The notes under the pieces are model-generated. The model had not been told where the DNA came from and ran no database searches. It worked only from the letters and a program-made list of their open reading frames with translations. Of a DNA stretch of 39,340 nt, positions 25,365 through 33,230 are shown piece by piece. Position 1 is the stretch's first letter. The number at the start of each line of letters is the position of its first letter. Location of the stretch: assembly GCA_963821705.1 (NCBI GenBank), contig CAWGEV010000002.1:1-39340 (forward strand), in the 5' to 3' direction. This stretch comes from DASUPK01 sp963821705 (lineage in GTDB: Bacteria > Actinomycetota > Thermoleophilia > Solirubrobacterales > 70-9). The translations under genes and the position numbers were made by a program.

Positions 25365-26511
25365 TGATCCCCCTTTCCTCGCCTGGAATTTCGCCGAGGT
25401 CGGTTGCGCGGATCGCGGCCGCCTCCTCGGTGATGTCGATCGCGACCGGGCACCAGGTGATGCACCGGCCGCAGCCGACACAGCCCGAGGTCCCGAACTG
25501 GTCGATCCAGGTCGCGAGCTTGTGGGTCATCCACTGCCGGTAGCGCGAGGGGGGCGAGTTGCGGACGCTGCCCCCGTGGATGTAGGAGTGGTCGAGGTTG
25601 AAGCACGAGTCCCAGCGGCGAACGCGCTCGGCCTCCTCTCCGGCCAGGTCGGTCATGTCCTCGACCGTGTGGCAGAAGCAGGTCGGGCAGACGAGCGTGC
25701 AGTTGCCGCAGGTGAGGCAGCGCTCGGAGACCTCGTCCCAGCGCGGGTGCTCCATGTTCCGGTAGAGGAGCTCCTTGATCCCGTCCGTGTCGAGCTCGCG
25801 GCCCATCTCGGACGCGCATCGTTCCGAGACGGCCTCGGCGGCCGAGACGTCCGCGTCCTCCGCCTCGCTCGCGCCGATCTCCGCGAGGACCTCCTCGCCG
25901 CGGTCCGACCCCGCCTCCACCAGGAAGCGGTGCTCGCCGTCGAGCAGCTCCGTCAGCGAGAGGTCGTAGCCGGACTCCGCCCGCGGGCCGGTTCCCATCG
26001 AGACGCAGAAGCAGGTGTTGCCCGCCTTCGAGCAGTTGATCGCGACGATGAAGGCGTCGCGGCGGCGCGCCTCGTAGTCGGCGTCCGTGTGCGAGTCGCC
26101 GATGAAGACCCGGTCCTGGACCCCGATCGCGGCCAGATCGCAGGAGCGCACGCCGAGGAACGCGTAACGCGGGCGCTCCTCCGCCTGCTCCTCGTAGGTG
26201 ATCTCGCCGCCCTCGGCGCGACGCGCCTTCCAGAGGGTCAGGTTCGGCGGGAAGAGGTGGTGCTTCCAGGAATTGGGGCCGTTGTTGAAGCCGAAGAGGG
26301 CGCCGTCCTCGCGCTCAGCCAGGCGGTAGGTGCCGCCCTCCTGCACGTCGGTGACGCCGGCGGGCAGCTCCGCGGCCGACGAGATCTCCTCGTAGAGGAT
26401 CGCGCCGTCGCGGACTCTCGGCCCGATCACCGTGTAGCCCCGCGCGCGCAGGGCCGCGATCAGGTCATCGAGCGCGGCGCTGCGGATCACGGACACAGTC
26501 GAGGAACTCAC
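25351..26511 (-). CDS. hydB: hydrogenase beta (4Fe-4S dicluster) subunit
   Basis: The protein has 386 aa of the sulfhydrogenase/HydB family. Cys-rich ferredoxin-like motifs lie at CLTCGNCTLVCPTCFC (about 265-282) and CVGCGRCITWCPVAID (about 355-370), plus other Cys upstream (VRSCDLAA, INCSKAGNTCFC). It carries electrons between the small subunit and the FAD subunit. It is the first gene of the minus-strand hydrogenase operon. It starts with a GTG at 26511. A GGGAG lies directly before the GTG so the true start may be a nearby GTG a few codons downstream. No promoter is clear upstream. Confidence 0.9.
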   Translation of the reverse strand: MSSSTVSVIRSAALDDLIAALRARGYTVIGPRVRDGAILYEEISSAAELPAGVTDVQEGGTYRLAEREDGALFGFNNGPNSWKHHLFPPNLTLWKARRAEGGEITYEEQAEERPRYAFLGVRSCDLAAIGVQDRVFIGDSHTDADYEARRRDAFIVAINCSKAGNTCFCVSMGTGPRAESGYDLSLTELLDGEHRFLVEAGSDRGEEVLAEIGASEAEDADVSAAEAVSERCASEMGRELDTDGIKELLYRNMEHPRWDEVSERCLTCGNCTLVCPTCFCHTVEDMTDLAGEEAERVRRWDSCFNLDHSYIHGGSVRNSPPSRYRQWMTHKLATWIDQFGTSGCVGCGRCITWCPVAIDITEEAAAIRATDLGEIPGEERGISADH

Positions 26512-26610
26512 TCCCGGCCAAGACTATGCCTCGGGCCGCGCCCGCGTCCAACCGTGCGGACTACGCAGACACGACCGAGGCTGTCGATCTTCGCCAGCCC
26601 CGTTCGTCGT

Positions 26611-26922
26611 CTAGGCGTGAACGGGTATCGAGCTCAGAATCGCGTCGAGCAACCCCGGGAAGCGAGCGTCGAGGTCATCGCGCCGCAGCCAGGTGAGCTT
26701 CGTCGTGCCCTGGCGCTCCTGCTGGATCACGCCGGCCTCCCGGAGAGTCCTGAAGTGATGCGTCATCGTCGACTTGCTGATGTCGAAGCCGAAGGTGCCG
26801 CACGGACGGGGCTCGGTGTCCTCCGAAAGGCGCCGCACGATCTCCAGCCGGTGCGGGTCGCTCAGCGCGTGCATCACAGCCGCCAGCTCGATCTCGTTCC
26901 TATCTGGGTGATGAAGCTCCAT
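26611..26922 (-). CDS. ArsR-family winged-helix transcriptional regulator
   Basis: The protein is about 103 aa from the ATG at 26922 (MELHHPDRNEI). The wHTH core includes MHALSDPHRLEIVRRLSED, ISKSTMTHHFRTLREAGVI as recognition helix and a beta-wing GTTKLTWLRRDDL. Upstream ATGs at 26934, 26952 and 26976 exist, but using them would put the perfect palindromes inside the gene. A -35/-10 like TTGTTC-18bp-TATGCT on the minus strand would start near 26924 so the message could be leaderless (tentative). The gene is divergent from the 45-aa/MFS operon and likely represses it. No metal-binding Cys pair of the classic type is evident. Confidence 0.88.
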   Translation of the reverse strand: MELHHPDRNEIELAAVMHALSDPHRLEIVRRLSEDTEPRPCGTFGFDISKSTMTHHFRTLREAGVIQQERQGTTKLTWLRRDDLDARFPGLLDAILSSIPVHA

Positions 26923-26937
26923 ACCGGTGAGCATAGC

Positions 26938-26959
26938 TTGTTCGATAGCCATCGAACAA
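26938..26959. promoter_or_regulatory. perfect palindrome 1, putative ArsR operator
   Basis: The 22-bp inverted repeat has arms TTGTTCGAT and ATCGAACAA with AGCC between them. It lies between the ArsR gene and the MFS operon and overlaps the predicted minus-strand promoter. ArsR-family repressors commonly bind such sites, but binding is inferred. Confidence 0.7.
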
Positions 26960-26963
26960 TCTG

Positions 26964-26981
26964 GTACGATGTTCATCGTAC
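26964..26981. promoter_or_regulatory. perfect palindrome 2, putative ArsR operator
   Basis: The 18-bp repeat has arms GTACGATG and CATCGTAC around TT. Its core GATG/CATC resembles half-sites of palindrome 1. It is 4 bp from it, so the centres are about 24 bp apart. Confidence 0.7.
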
Positions 26982-27006
26982 TATCAAACCGGCGCGGAGG
27001 CAAGCC

Positions 27007-27144
27007 ATGACCGACACGCAGAACATCGAAACCACTCACGTCGCGCCCGAACACGATCACGAGGGTGAGGCCCTCCAAGTCAACATCTCGCGGCGCGCGG
27101 CCGCCATCGAGGCGGCGTACATTCTGGAGGCCGTCCGGAAGTGA
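27007..27144 (+). CDS. 45-aa peptide upstream of the MFS pump
   Basis: The ATG at 27007 has GGAGG six bases before it. The peptide starts MTDTQNIETTHVAPEHDHEGE, is acidic and His-rich at first and ends with an amphipathic helix (RRAAAIEAAYILEAVRK). Its stop overlaps the GTG of the MFS gene in a GTGA, so translation should be coupled. No family is recognised. It could be a translation leader or a small partner of the pump. Confidence 0.7.
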   Translation: MTDTQNIETTHVAPEHDHEGEALQVNISRRAAAIEAAYILEAVRK

Positions 27145-28616
27145 ACCCGGTCACCGCAGCGAAGGGGATCGTGAGGCGCAACTCCAACGCACTGCTGCTG
27201 GTCGTCTGTCTGGGCCAGTTCATGGTGATCCTCGACGTCTCGATCGTGAACGTGGCGCTGCCCGACATCAAGGGCGCGCTCGGGTTCTCGACCAATGGGC
27301 TGCAGTGGGTGCTGAACGGCTACACCCTGACCTTCGCCGGCTTCCTGCTGCTCGGCGGACGCGCGGCCGACCTCTTCGGCCGGCGCCGCATGTTCTATTT
27401 CGGCACGCTCCTCTTCTCCGGCGCGTCGCTCCTCTGCGCGATCGCACCGACGTCCGGGGGCCTGGTCGCGGCCCGTGCCGCCCAGGGCATCGGCGCCGCG
27501 ATCCTCTCCCCCGCCACGCTGGCGATCATCACCACCTCCTTCGACGAGGGCGCGCCCCGCAACCGCGCGCTCGGGGCCTGGGGCGCCGTCGGCGCGATCG
27601 GCGCGACAGCGGGCGTGCTGCTCGGTGGCATTCTCACCGAGGCCTTCAGCTGGCCCGCGATCTTCGTGATCAACATCCCGATCGGCCTCGGGATCGTGCT
27701 CTTCAGCCGGCGCCTGATCCCGGAGGGCCGCAGTGAGCTGGACAACCGCCATTTCGACCTCGCCGGCGCGCTGCTCGTCACGCTCGGCATGTCCTCCCTC
27801 ACCTACGGGATCGTCACGACCGACCGGCTCGGCTGGGGCTCACTCGGCGTGCTCGGGCCGGTGGCCGTCGGCGCCGTCCTGCTGGTGGCCTTCGCGCTCT
27901 ACGAGCAGAGCCTGACCCGCCACCCGCAGCGCGCCCCGCTGATGCCGCTGAGCGTCTTCCGCCTCCGGAACCTCCGCGCCGCCAACCTCGTGATCTTCCT
28001 GCTCTACGCGGCGATCTTCGGCTTCTGGTTCTTCCAGTCGCTCTACATGCAGGGGACGCTCGGGTACAGCGCTCTCGAGACCGGGCTCGCCTTCGTCCCG
28101 ATGACCGTCGCGGTTGGCGCCGGCGCCACGCTGGCGCCGCGCCTCGCCAAGGTGATCGGCGCCCGCTGGGTGCTCGCGCTCGGAATGCTCTCGGCGACGG
28201 TCGGGGAGTTCCTCCTCACCAGCGTCCACCCGGGCGGGAGCTACCTGGCGAACATCCTGCCGGGCGGGGTGCTCGGCGCGCTCGGACTCGGGCTCGCCCT
28301 GGTGCCGGCCACGATCGTCGCGGTCGAGGGTGTCCCCCGCGCCCTCAGCGGCCTCGCCTCCGGCGTGCTCAACACCTCTCGCTTCGTCGGCGCAGCCCTC
28401 GGGCTCGCCGTGCTGAGCACGATTGCGGCGAGCCACACCCACGCGGAGGTGCACTCGGGCACGGCCGCTGCGAAGGCGCTCACCGACGGCTTCGCGCTCC
28501 AGTTCGGCGTCGGAGCGGTCTTCTGCCTCGTCGGCGTGGTCGCCGCCGTGGTCCTGCTGCGCCCGCAGCGCGAGCGGGAGCCCGCGCCGGGTATGGCTGA
28601 AGCCGAGAGCGCCTAG
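27141..28616 (+). CDS. MFS transporter, DHA2/EmrB-QacA type, multidrug
   Basis: The protein has 491 aa with about 14 hydrophobic helices (for example LLLVVCLGQFMVILDVSIVN early and LGLALVPATIVAVEGV late). Motifs are FMVILDVSIVNVALPDI (motif D1-like), GGRAADLFGRRRMF (motif A) and ATLAIITTSF. This family exports drugs or other small hydrophobic compounds with proton antiport. The GTG at 27141 gives the overlap with the 45-aa peptide. The partnered ArsR gene and operator palindromes suggest drug-responsive control. The stop is 5 bp from a convergent gene. Confidence 0.93.
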   Translation: MNPVTAAKGIVRRNSNALLLVVCLGQFMVILDVSIVNVALPDIKGALGFSTNGLQWVLNGYTLTFAGFLLLGGRAADLFGRRRMFYFGTLLFSGASLLCAIAPTSGGLVAARAAQGIGAAILSPATLAIITTSFDEGAPRNRALGAWGAVGAIGATAGVLLGGILTEAFSWPAIFVINIPIGLGIVLFSRRLIPEGRSELDNRHFDLAGALLVTLGMSSLTYGIVTTDRLGWGSLGVLGPVAVGAVLLVAFALYEQSLTRHPQRAPLMPLSVFRLRNLRAANLVIFLLYAAIFGFWFFQSLYMQGTLGYSALETGLAFVPMTVAVGAGATLAPRLAKVIGARWVLALGMLSATVGEFLLTSVHPGGSYLANILPGGVLGALGLGLALVPATIVAVEGVPRALSGLASGVLNTSRFVGAALGLAVLSTIAASHTHAEVHSGTAAAKALTDGFALQFGVGAVFCLVGVVAAVVLLRPQREREPAPGMAEAESA

Positions 28617-28620
28617 CGCC

Positions 28621-29156
28621 CTACTTGTGCTTCTTGCACCGCTTCTTGGCCGTCTGGGCCGAGCGAGGCTTCTTCTTGCACTTCTTCTTGCCGGCGACAG
28701 CTCCAGAGCCGGACGCCACGCCGGTTCCACGTCAGCGAGATCGGCGCGGGCGAAGAGCCCGTCACGTCCGTGCCCGTGGTCAGCGTTCCGGTGCGTGTTC
28801 CAGCCGCCGTGGGCTTGAAGTTCACGGTGAACGTGCACGTACCCGGGGTCAGGCCCGAGGCTTGAGATCGCCAGCGCCGCAGGTGTTGGTCTGAAGGAAG
28901 TCTCCGGTGATGCTCGGTCGGCGGGATGAAGATCCCTGGGAGAACACAGAGCGGCGCAGGAAATCGAGATCGAGGCGGTGCAGTCGACCGTGACGACCAC
29001 GGTCTTCGGACGGGCTCGTCGCTGCCGACCTGGCGGCTGCCGAAGTTCAGGGTCGTCGGCGACGCGCTCGTGTTCGCGGCGAGCCCCGGAGGGAACGACC
29101 ATCAGGGCTCCCGCGATCGCGGTCAGCACTGAAAGGTGCAGCGTCTTCTTGCGCAT
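28621..29156 (-). pseudogene. secreted choice-of-anchor-D-like protein, frame-disrupted
   Basis: A signal peptide (MRKKTLHLSVLTAIAGALMV) starts at 29156 with a strong AAAGGAG upstream. Later pieces in other frames read LNFGSRQVG and FKPTAAGTRTGTLT, typical of beta-sandwich HYDIN/choice-of-anchor D repeats. The tail in a further frame is KKKCKKKPRSAQTAKKRCKKHK and ends with TAG at 28621-28623. At least four single-base shifts are needed along about 530 bp. All parts remain recognisable, so sequencing error is favoured over decay. It is convergent with the MFS gene. Confidence 0.6.
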
Positions 29157-29354
29157 TTGGGCTCCTTTCTTAGCGCCCCCTTATTCCCGAATGCGTCAGC
29201 CTCTCACTCGAGGCGACCCATCGCATCGTCACTACTGACTACTGCTCGCCGACCGCGCGATGGTGCTTCTAGACATCTCGCGGGCCACCGGCCGCCAGCC
29301 GTCGAGGCTTACGGGGGACCGGGGGGTTTGGGCTTCCTTCGGAGCGCGTCGTCA

Positions 29355-29388
29355 GGGGCGGCGGCTTTGTACTGTTTCCGCCCGCCCC
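29355..29388 (+). promoter_or_regulatory. GC stem-loop in the sucC-like leader
   Basis: The arms GGGGCGGCGG (29355-29364) and CCGCCCGCCCC (29378-29388) can form a nearly perfect stem with one bulged base and a 13-nt loop that holds TTTGTACTG. It ends 14 bases before the ATG at 29403, where no good Shine-Dalgarno is visible, so it might affect translation. No known riboswitch is recognised. Confidence 0.3.
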
Positions 29389-29402
29389 CTGGGCGACCTC
29401 AC

Positions 29403-30621
29403 ATGCGCTTCTACGAGTTCGAAAGCCGCCGGATCGTCGAGCGGGCCGGGATTCCGGTCACCGAGTACGGCTTCTGCAAGACCGCCGGCAGAGGCCAAGG
29501 AGGCCGCCGAGCGGATCGGCGGGCCGACCGTGATCAAGTCCCAGGTCCTGACCGGCGGCCGCATGAAGGCGGGCGGCGTCAAGTTCGCCGACACCCCCGA
29601 GGAGGCCGAGGCGCACGCCGAGGAGATCCTGAAGCTCGAGATCAACGGCCACATGCCGGTCGGCGTGCTGGTCGACCCCAAGGCGGAGGTCGAGCAGGAG
29701 TACTACGCCGCGGTGCTCTGGGACGGACGCGCCAAGCGCCCGATGATGCTCTTCTCCGACATGGGCGGCATCGACATCGAGGAGGTCGCCGATCAGCACC
29801 CCGATCACGTCGGCCGAGGCCATCTCTCCAACCTCCACCCCATCCCGGACTTCCGCGCCAAGGAGGTCGTCGCCGCTGCGGGAGGCCTGACCGGCCGCGA
29901 GCTGACGCGCGCCACCCCAGTCCTCGCCCGTCTCGCCCAGCTGCAGCGCGACTACGACATGACGCTCGCCGAGATCAATCCGCTCGCGCGCCTCTCCGAC
30001 GGATCCTTCGTCGCCCTCGACGCCCACATGGAGATGGAGGACGAGGCCGTCGGGCGCCACCAGAAGATGCTCGAGGAGATCGGCGTCGAGCTCGAGGAGC
30101 CGCGCGAGCTCTACGAGCCGTCCGAGTTCGAGCGCAACGTGAAGGCGATCGACGAGGCCGACCACCGCGGCGTCATCCAGGGCAAGGACCACGGCTTCAC
30201 CGGCAACCTCGGCCTGGTGATCGGCGCCGGCGGCGGCTCGCTGACCCTCACCGACGCGGTGCGCAGCCAGGGCGGCAAGCCCGCCAACTATGCGGAGATC
30301 GGCGGCAACCCCTCAGTCGCCAAGTCCTGCGGCCTCGCCAAGGAGGTTCTGAAGAAGGACGGTGTGGAGAAGATCGCCGTGATGATGTCGATCGTCTCCA
30401 ACACCCGGGTCGACATCGTCGCCCGCGGCGTGATCAAGGCCTGTCTCGAGCTCGGCAAGGACCCCGCCGAGACGATCACCGTTTTCCGCATCCCTGGCGC
30501 CTGGGAGGACGAGGGCGCGAAGATCCTCGGCAAGTACGGCGTCGACTTTGCGGACCGCTCCACCTCGATGTGGGAGGCGGCCGGGGAGGCGGTCGAAAAG
30601 GTCCAGGGGGCGGCCGCCTGA
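29403..30621 (+). CDS. succinyl-CoA synthetase beta subunit-like (ATP-grasp), one frameshift
   Basis: Restored length is about 406 aa. N-terminal MRFYEFESRRIVERAGIPV is followed, after the shift at about 29487 (one extra G in GCCGGCA), by EAAERIGGPTVIKSQVLTGG and MKAGGVKF, then GRAKRPMMLFSDMGGIDIEEVA, INPLARL, and GGGSLTLTDAV, AEIGGNPSVAK. The ATP-grasp and CoA-ligase beta domains look complete. The family makes or uses succinyl-CoA (or malyl/other CoA) with ADP/ATP. It is rather divergent from standard SucC, so the exact acid is uncertain. The stop overlaps the alpha ATG in TGATG. Confidence 0.85.
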
Positions 30622-31538
30622 TGTCGATTCTGCTGAGCGAGGACTTCACGTTCATCGTCCAGGGCATCACGGGCCGCGAGGCGGTCAACCTGACCAAGGA
30701 GTGCCTGGACTACGGCTCCAAGGTCGTCGGCGGCGTCACCCCGGGCCGCAAGGGCCGCGATGTCCACGGCGTCCCGGTCTTCGACACCGTCGAGCAGGCG
30801 GTCGAGAACCACGGCGCCCCGATCGACGGCTCGGTCGTCACCGTCCCCCCCGCCTTCACCAAGGACGCCGTCTTCGAGGCGATCGAGAACGGGATCAAGC
30901 TGATCGTCGTCGTCACCGAGCGCATCCCGCGCCGGGACGTCGCCCAGATGGTCGAGCTCGCCAACGAGCGCGGCGCGCGCATCATCGGCCCCAACTGCCT
31001 CGGGATCATCGCCCCCGGCGTCGCCAAGATGGGCGGCATCGGCGGCCCCGCCAAGGACGCCGCCAAGGCATACGAGCCGGGCTCGATCGGCGTCATGTCC
31101 CGCTCGGGCGGGATGACCACCGAGATCTCCTCGACGCTCACCGCCGCCGGCCTCGGCGTCTCCACCGCCGTCTCGATCGGCGGCGACGCGATCATCGGCT
31201 CGACCTACGCCGAGCTGATGCCTCTGTTTTCCCAGGACGAGGGGACCGAGGCGATCGTGATCTACACCGAGCCCGGCGGGCGGATGGAGGCCGAGCTGGT
31301 CGACTGGCGCGAGGAGAACGGCTCCAAGCTGCCGATCGTCGCGTTCATGGCCGGGAAGTTCATGGACGACGAGGAGATGAAGGGCATGAGCTTCGGCCAC
31401 GCCGGCACGATCGTCGAGGGCGCCGAGGATTCCGCCACCCAGAAGATCGCCCGCCTCGAAGCGGCCGGGATCCCGGTCGTCGAGCGCATCGACGAGATCC
31501 CCAAGAAGGTCAAGGACGCCCTGGGGGCCAAGGTCTGA
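30621..31538 (+). CDS. succinyl-CoA synthetase alpha subunit-like
   Basis: The protein has 305 aa. It begins with a CoA-binding Rossmann fold (IVQGITGREAVNLTKECLDYG and GGVTPGRKG), then GPNCLGIIAPGVAKMGG and VMSRSGGMTTEI, and ends with the phosphohistidine motif SFGHAGTIVEG (His260), the analogue of the His of E. coli SucD. It pairs with the beta subunit. Its start and stop overlap its neighbours by one base each, so the three genes are one transcript. Succinate is likely, but other CoA acids are possible. Confidence 0.88.
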   Translation: MSILLSEDFTFIVQGITGREAVNLTKECLDYGSKVVGGVTPGRKGRDVHGVPVFDTVEQAVENHGAPIDGSVVTVPPAFTKDAVFEAIENGIKLIVVVTERIPRRDVAQMVELANERGARIIGPNCLGIIAPGVAKMGGIGGPAKDAAKAYEPGSIGVMSRSGGMTTEISSTLTAAGLGVSTAVSIGGDAIIGSTYAELMPLFSQDEGTEAIVIYTEPGGRMEAELVDWREENGSKLPIVAFMAGKFMDDEEMKGMSFGHAGTIVEGAEDSATQKIARLEAAGIPVVERIDEIPKKVKDALGAKV

Positions 31539-31789
31539 TGGCCGAGAAGCAGTTAGAGGGCATCTTCATCGACGTCGAGGTCGACGACGCCATCGCGAAC
31601 GACGCGGAGATGGCCGCCAAGCTCGAGGAGGTCTGCCCGGTCGACATCTTCGCCGACGAGGACGGGAAGGTCGCGATCGTCCGCGAGAACCTCGACGAGT
31701 GCGTGCTCTGCAACCTCTGCGTCGAGGCCGCGCCCCCCGGCGGGGTCGTCGTCAAGAAGCTCTACGACGGCACCGAGCTGCGCCGCTAG
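31538..31789 (+). CDS. small [4Fe-4S] ferredoxin-like protein
   Basis: The protein has 83 aa. It carries a single cluster set: CP at residues 33-34 and CVLCNLC (Cys55, Cys58, Cys61), with APPGGV after it. FixX/ferredoxin-like proteins use this split arrangement. It is the third gene of the sucC/sucD-like set, starting on the last base of the alpha gene. Coupling of a CoA ligase to a ferredoxin gene is unusual and suggests partnership with a 2-oxoacid oxidoreductase elsewhere, for example the POR cluster in this window. Confidence 0.8.
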   Translation: MAEKQLEGIFIDVEVDDAIANDAEMAAKLEEVCPVDIFADEDGKVAIVRENLDECVLCNLCVEAAPPGGVVVKKLYDGTELRR

Positions 31790-31801
31790 TCGCGCCCGGC
31801 C

Positions 31802-33214
31802 TTACTGCTTCTGCGTGTCCTTGCCGGGACCGCCCTTGAGGATGTCGTGCCCCTTGCCGCCGATCAGGACGTCGTTGCCGCCCTGGCCGAGCAGCTTGTC
31901 GTTGCCCGGCCCGCCGTTGAGCTTGTCCTTGCCCGGGCCGCCGCAGAGCGCGTCGGCACCCCCAAGTCCCTTCAGGGTGTCATTGCCACCCAGCCCGAGG
32001 ATGCCGTCAGCGCCGCCGGTGCCCTTGATGACGTCCTTCCCGGGTGTCCCCACTCGGTTGACGACGACCTTTCCCCCGCACAGGTTGCGCTCGTAAGCTC
32101 CGATGTCCGAGGAGTCACCGCCCGCGGCCGCGGCAAGTCCCTTCAGATCGAATGGACGTGGCGCACCGCGCTGGTCGGTGGTGAGCCCCTCCGAGATTCC
32201 GGCGTCGAGCGCCGGGCTCCCGTCGAGCAGCGCCTCGGTCGGCGTCGGCCCGCCGTTGTCGGCCAGCGGGCCCAGCCTGGGGTCCTGACCGAGCACATTC
32301 GGACCGGTGGCGGTGATCGCGGCTCCGGTGGCGTTCTCGATCAAGCTGAATCCCACCGACGCCGCCGGGCTCATCACAGTCGCGAAGTCGGGGTGGTTCC
32401 CTGTGTTGTCGCCGATCAGGGTGTCCCGGAGGCTGAACGGGCCCGGTCCCGACAGGAGCACACCGCCCGTGCTCGCCGGATTCGGGCCGTTGCCAGCGTT
32501 GCCAGCGATCGTGGTGCCGGTCACGGTCACCGAACCGCCGAGGGCGAACAGCCCCGCGCCGTAGCGCGCTGTGTTGCCCGCCAGGGTGGAGTCCTTGACC
32601 GTCATCGCACCGCCGCCTCCCAGCGCCCCTCCGTATCCGGGCGCTGCGTCCCCATGATTGCCCACGAGAGTGGAATCGAGCACAGTCAGCGACCCGCCTG
32701 GCTGGAAATTGGAAACCGCCCCGGCGACCGAGCTGTTTCCGCTGATCAGGGAGTCGCTCACGGTGAGCGCCGCGCCGTTGTTCCTGATCGCGCCCCCGTC
32801 GGAAGTCACCCCGGTCCCGGCGTTGCCGCCGGTGAGGGTCAGACCCGAGATCGCGACCGGATCGCCCGGGGTCGTCGGAGAGGTGCTGAACAGCCGCGAC
32901 GTGCCGTTTCCAGCGACCGTGATGACCCCGGGCCCCGGCCCCTTGACCTCGAGGGGACCGGTGATCGAGAGCTGGCCGCCGGTCAGGGAGACGGTCCCCG
33001 AAAGCCCGGATTTGAAGAGAATCCGGTCGGCCCCGGGCGCTCCGTTGGAGTCCAGGATCCCCTGGCGCAGGCTGCCGGGCCCCGAGTCGCCCAGATTGGT
33101 GACCGTGAAGTCGGCCGCCTGCGCCGAGACGCTCGCCCCCAGGGCGGCCCCGACGCCAAGACCAGCACCGGCGGCCAGCCTTCTCCGCTTCCGCCTGCGT
33201 TCCCTCGCAGTCAT
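31802..33214 (-). CDS. secreted beta-helix protein with choice-of-anchor Q and RTX repeats
   Basis: The protein has 470 aa. The N-terminus has a run of Arg/Lys followed by a signal peptide (AAGAGLGVGAALGASVSAQA). Residues about 35-310 are right-handed beta-helix repeats (GGAIRNNGAALTVSDSLISG, LDSTLVGNHG, VKDSTLAGNTARYGAGL). Residues about 315-345 show LGPLADNGGPTPTEALLDGSP, the choice-of-anchor Q region. The C-terminus (about 390-470) has RTX nonapeptides, for example GGPGKDKLNGGPGNDKL. It may bind polysaccharide or cell surfaces with calcium, by family. The convergent ferredoxin gene is 12 bp away. Confidence 0.85.
   Translation of the reverse strand: MTARERRRKRRRLAAGAGLGVGAALGASVSAQAADFTVTNLGDSGPGSLRQGILDSNGAPGADRILFKSGLSGTVSLTGGQLSITGPLEVKGPGPGVITVAGNGTSRLFSTSPTTPGDPVAISGLTLTGGNAGTGVTSDGGAIRNNGAALTVSDSLISGNSSVAGAVSNFQPGGSLTVLDSTLVGNHGDAAPGYGGALGGGGAMTVKDSTLAGNTARYGAGLFALGGSVTVTGTTIAGNAGNGPNPASTGGVLLSGPGPFSLRDTLIGDNTGNHPDFATVMSPAASVGFSLIENATGAAITATGPNVLGQDPRLGPLADNGGPTPTEALLDGSPALDAGISEGLTTDQRGAPRPFDLKGLAAAAGGDSSDIGAYERNLCGGKVVVNRVGTPGKDVIKGTGGADGILGLGGNDTLKGLGGADALCGGPGKDKLNGGPGNDKLLGQGGNDVLIGGKGHDILKGGPGKDTQKQ
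31810..32040 (-). repeat. RTX nonapeptide coding repeats
   Basis: Nine-residue GGxGxDxLx repeats at the 3' end of the beta-helix gene give a 27-bp coding periodicity. They are protein repeats only. Confidence 0.75.
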
Positions 33215-33230
33215 CGCGAAGCCAGTTCTA

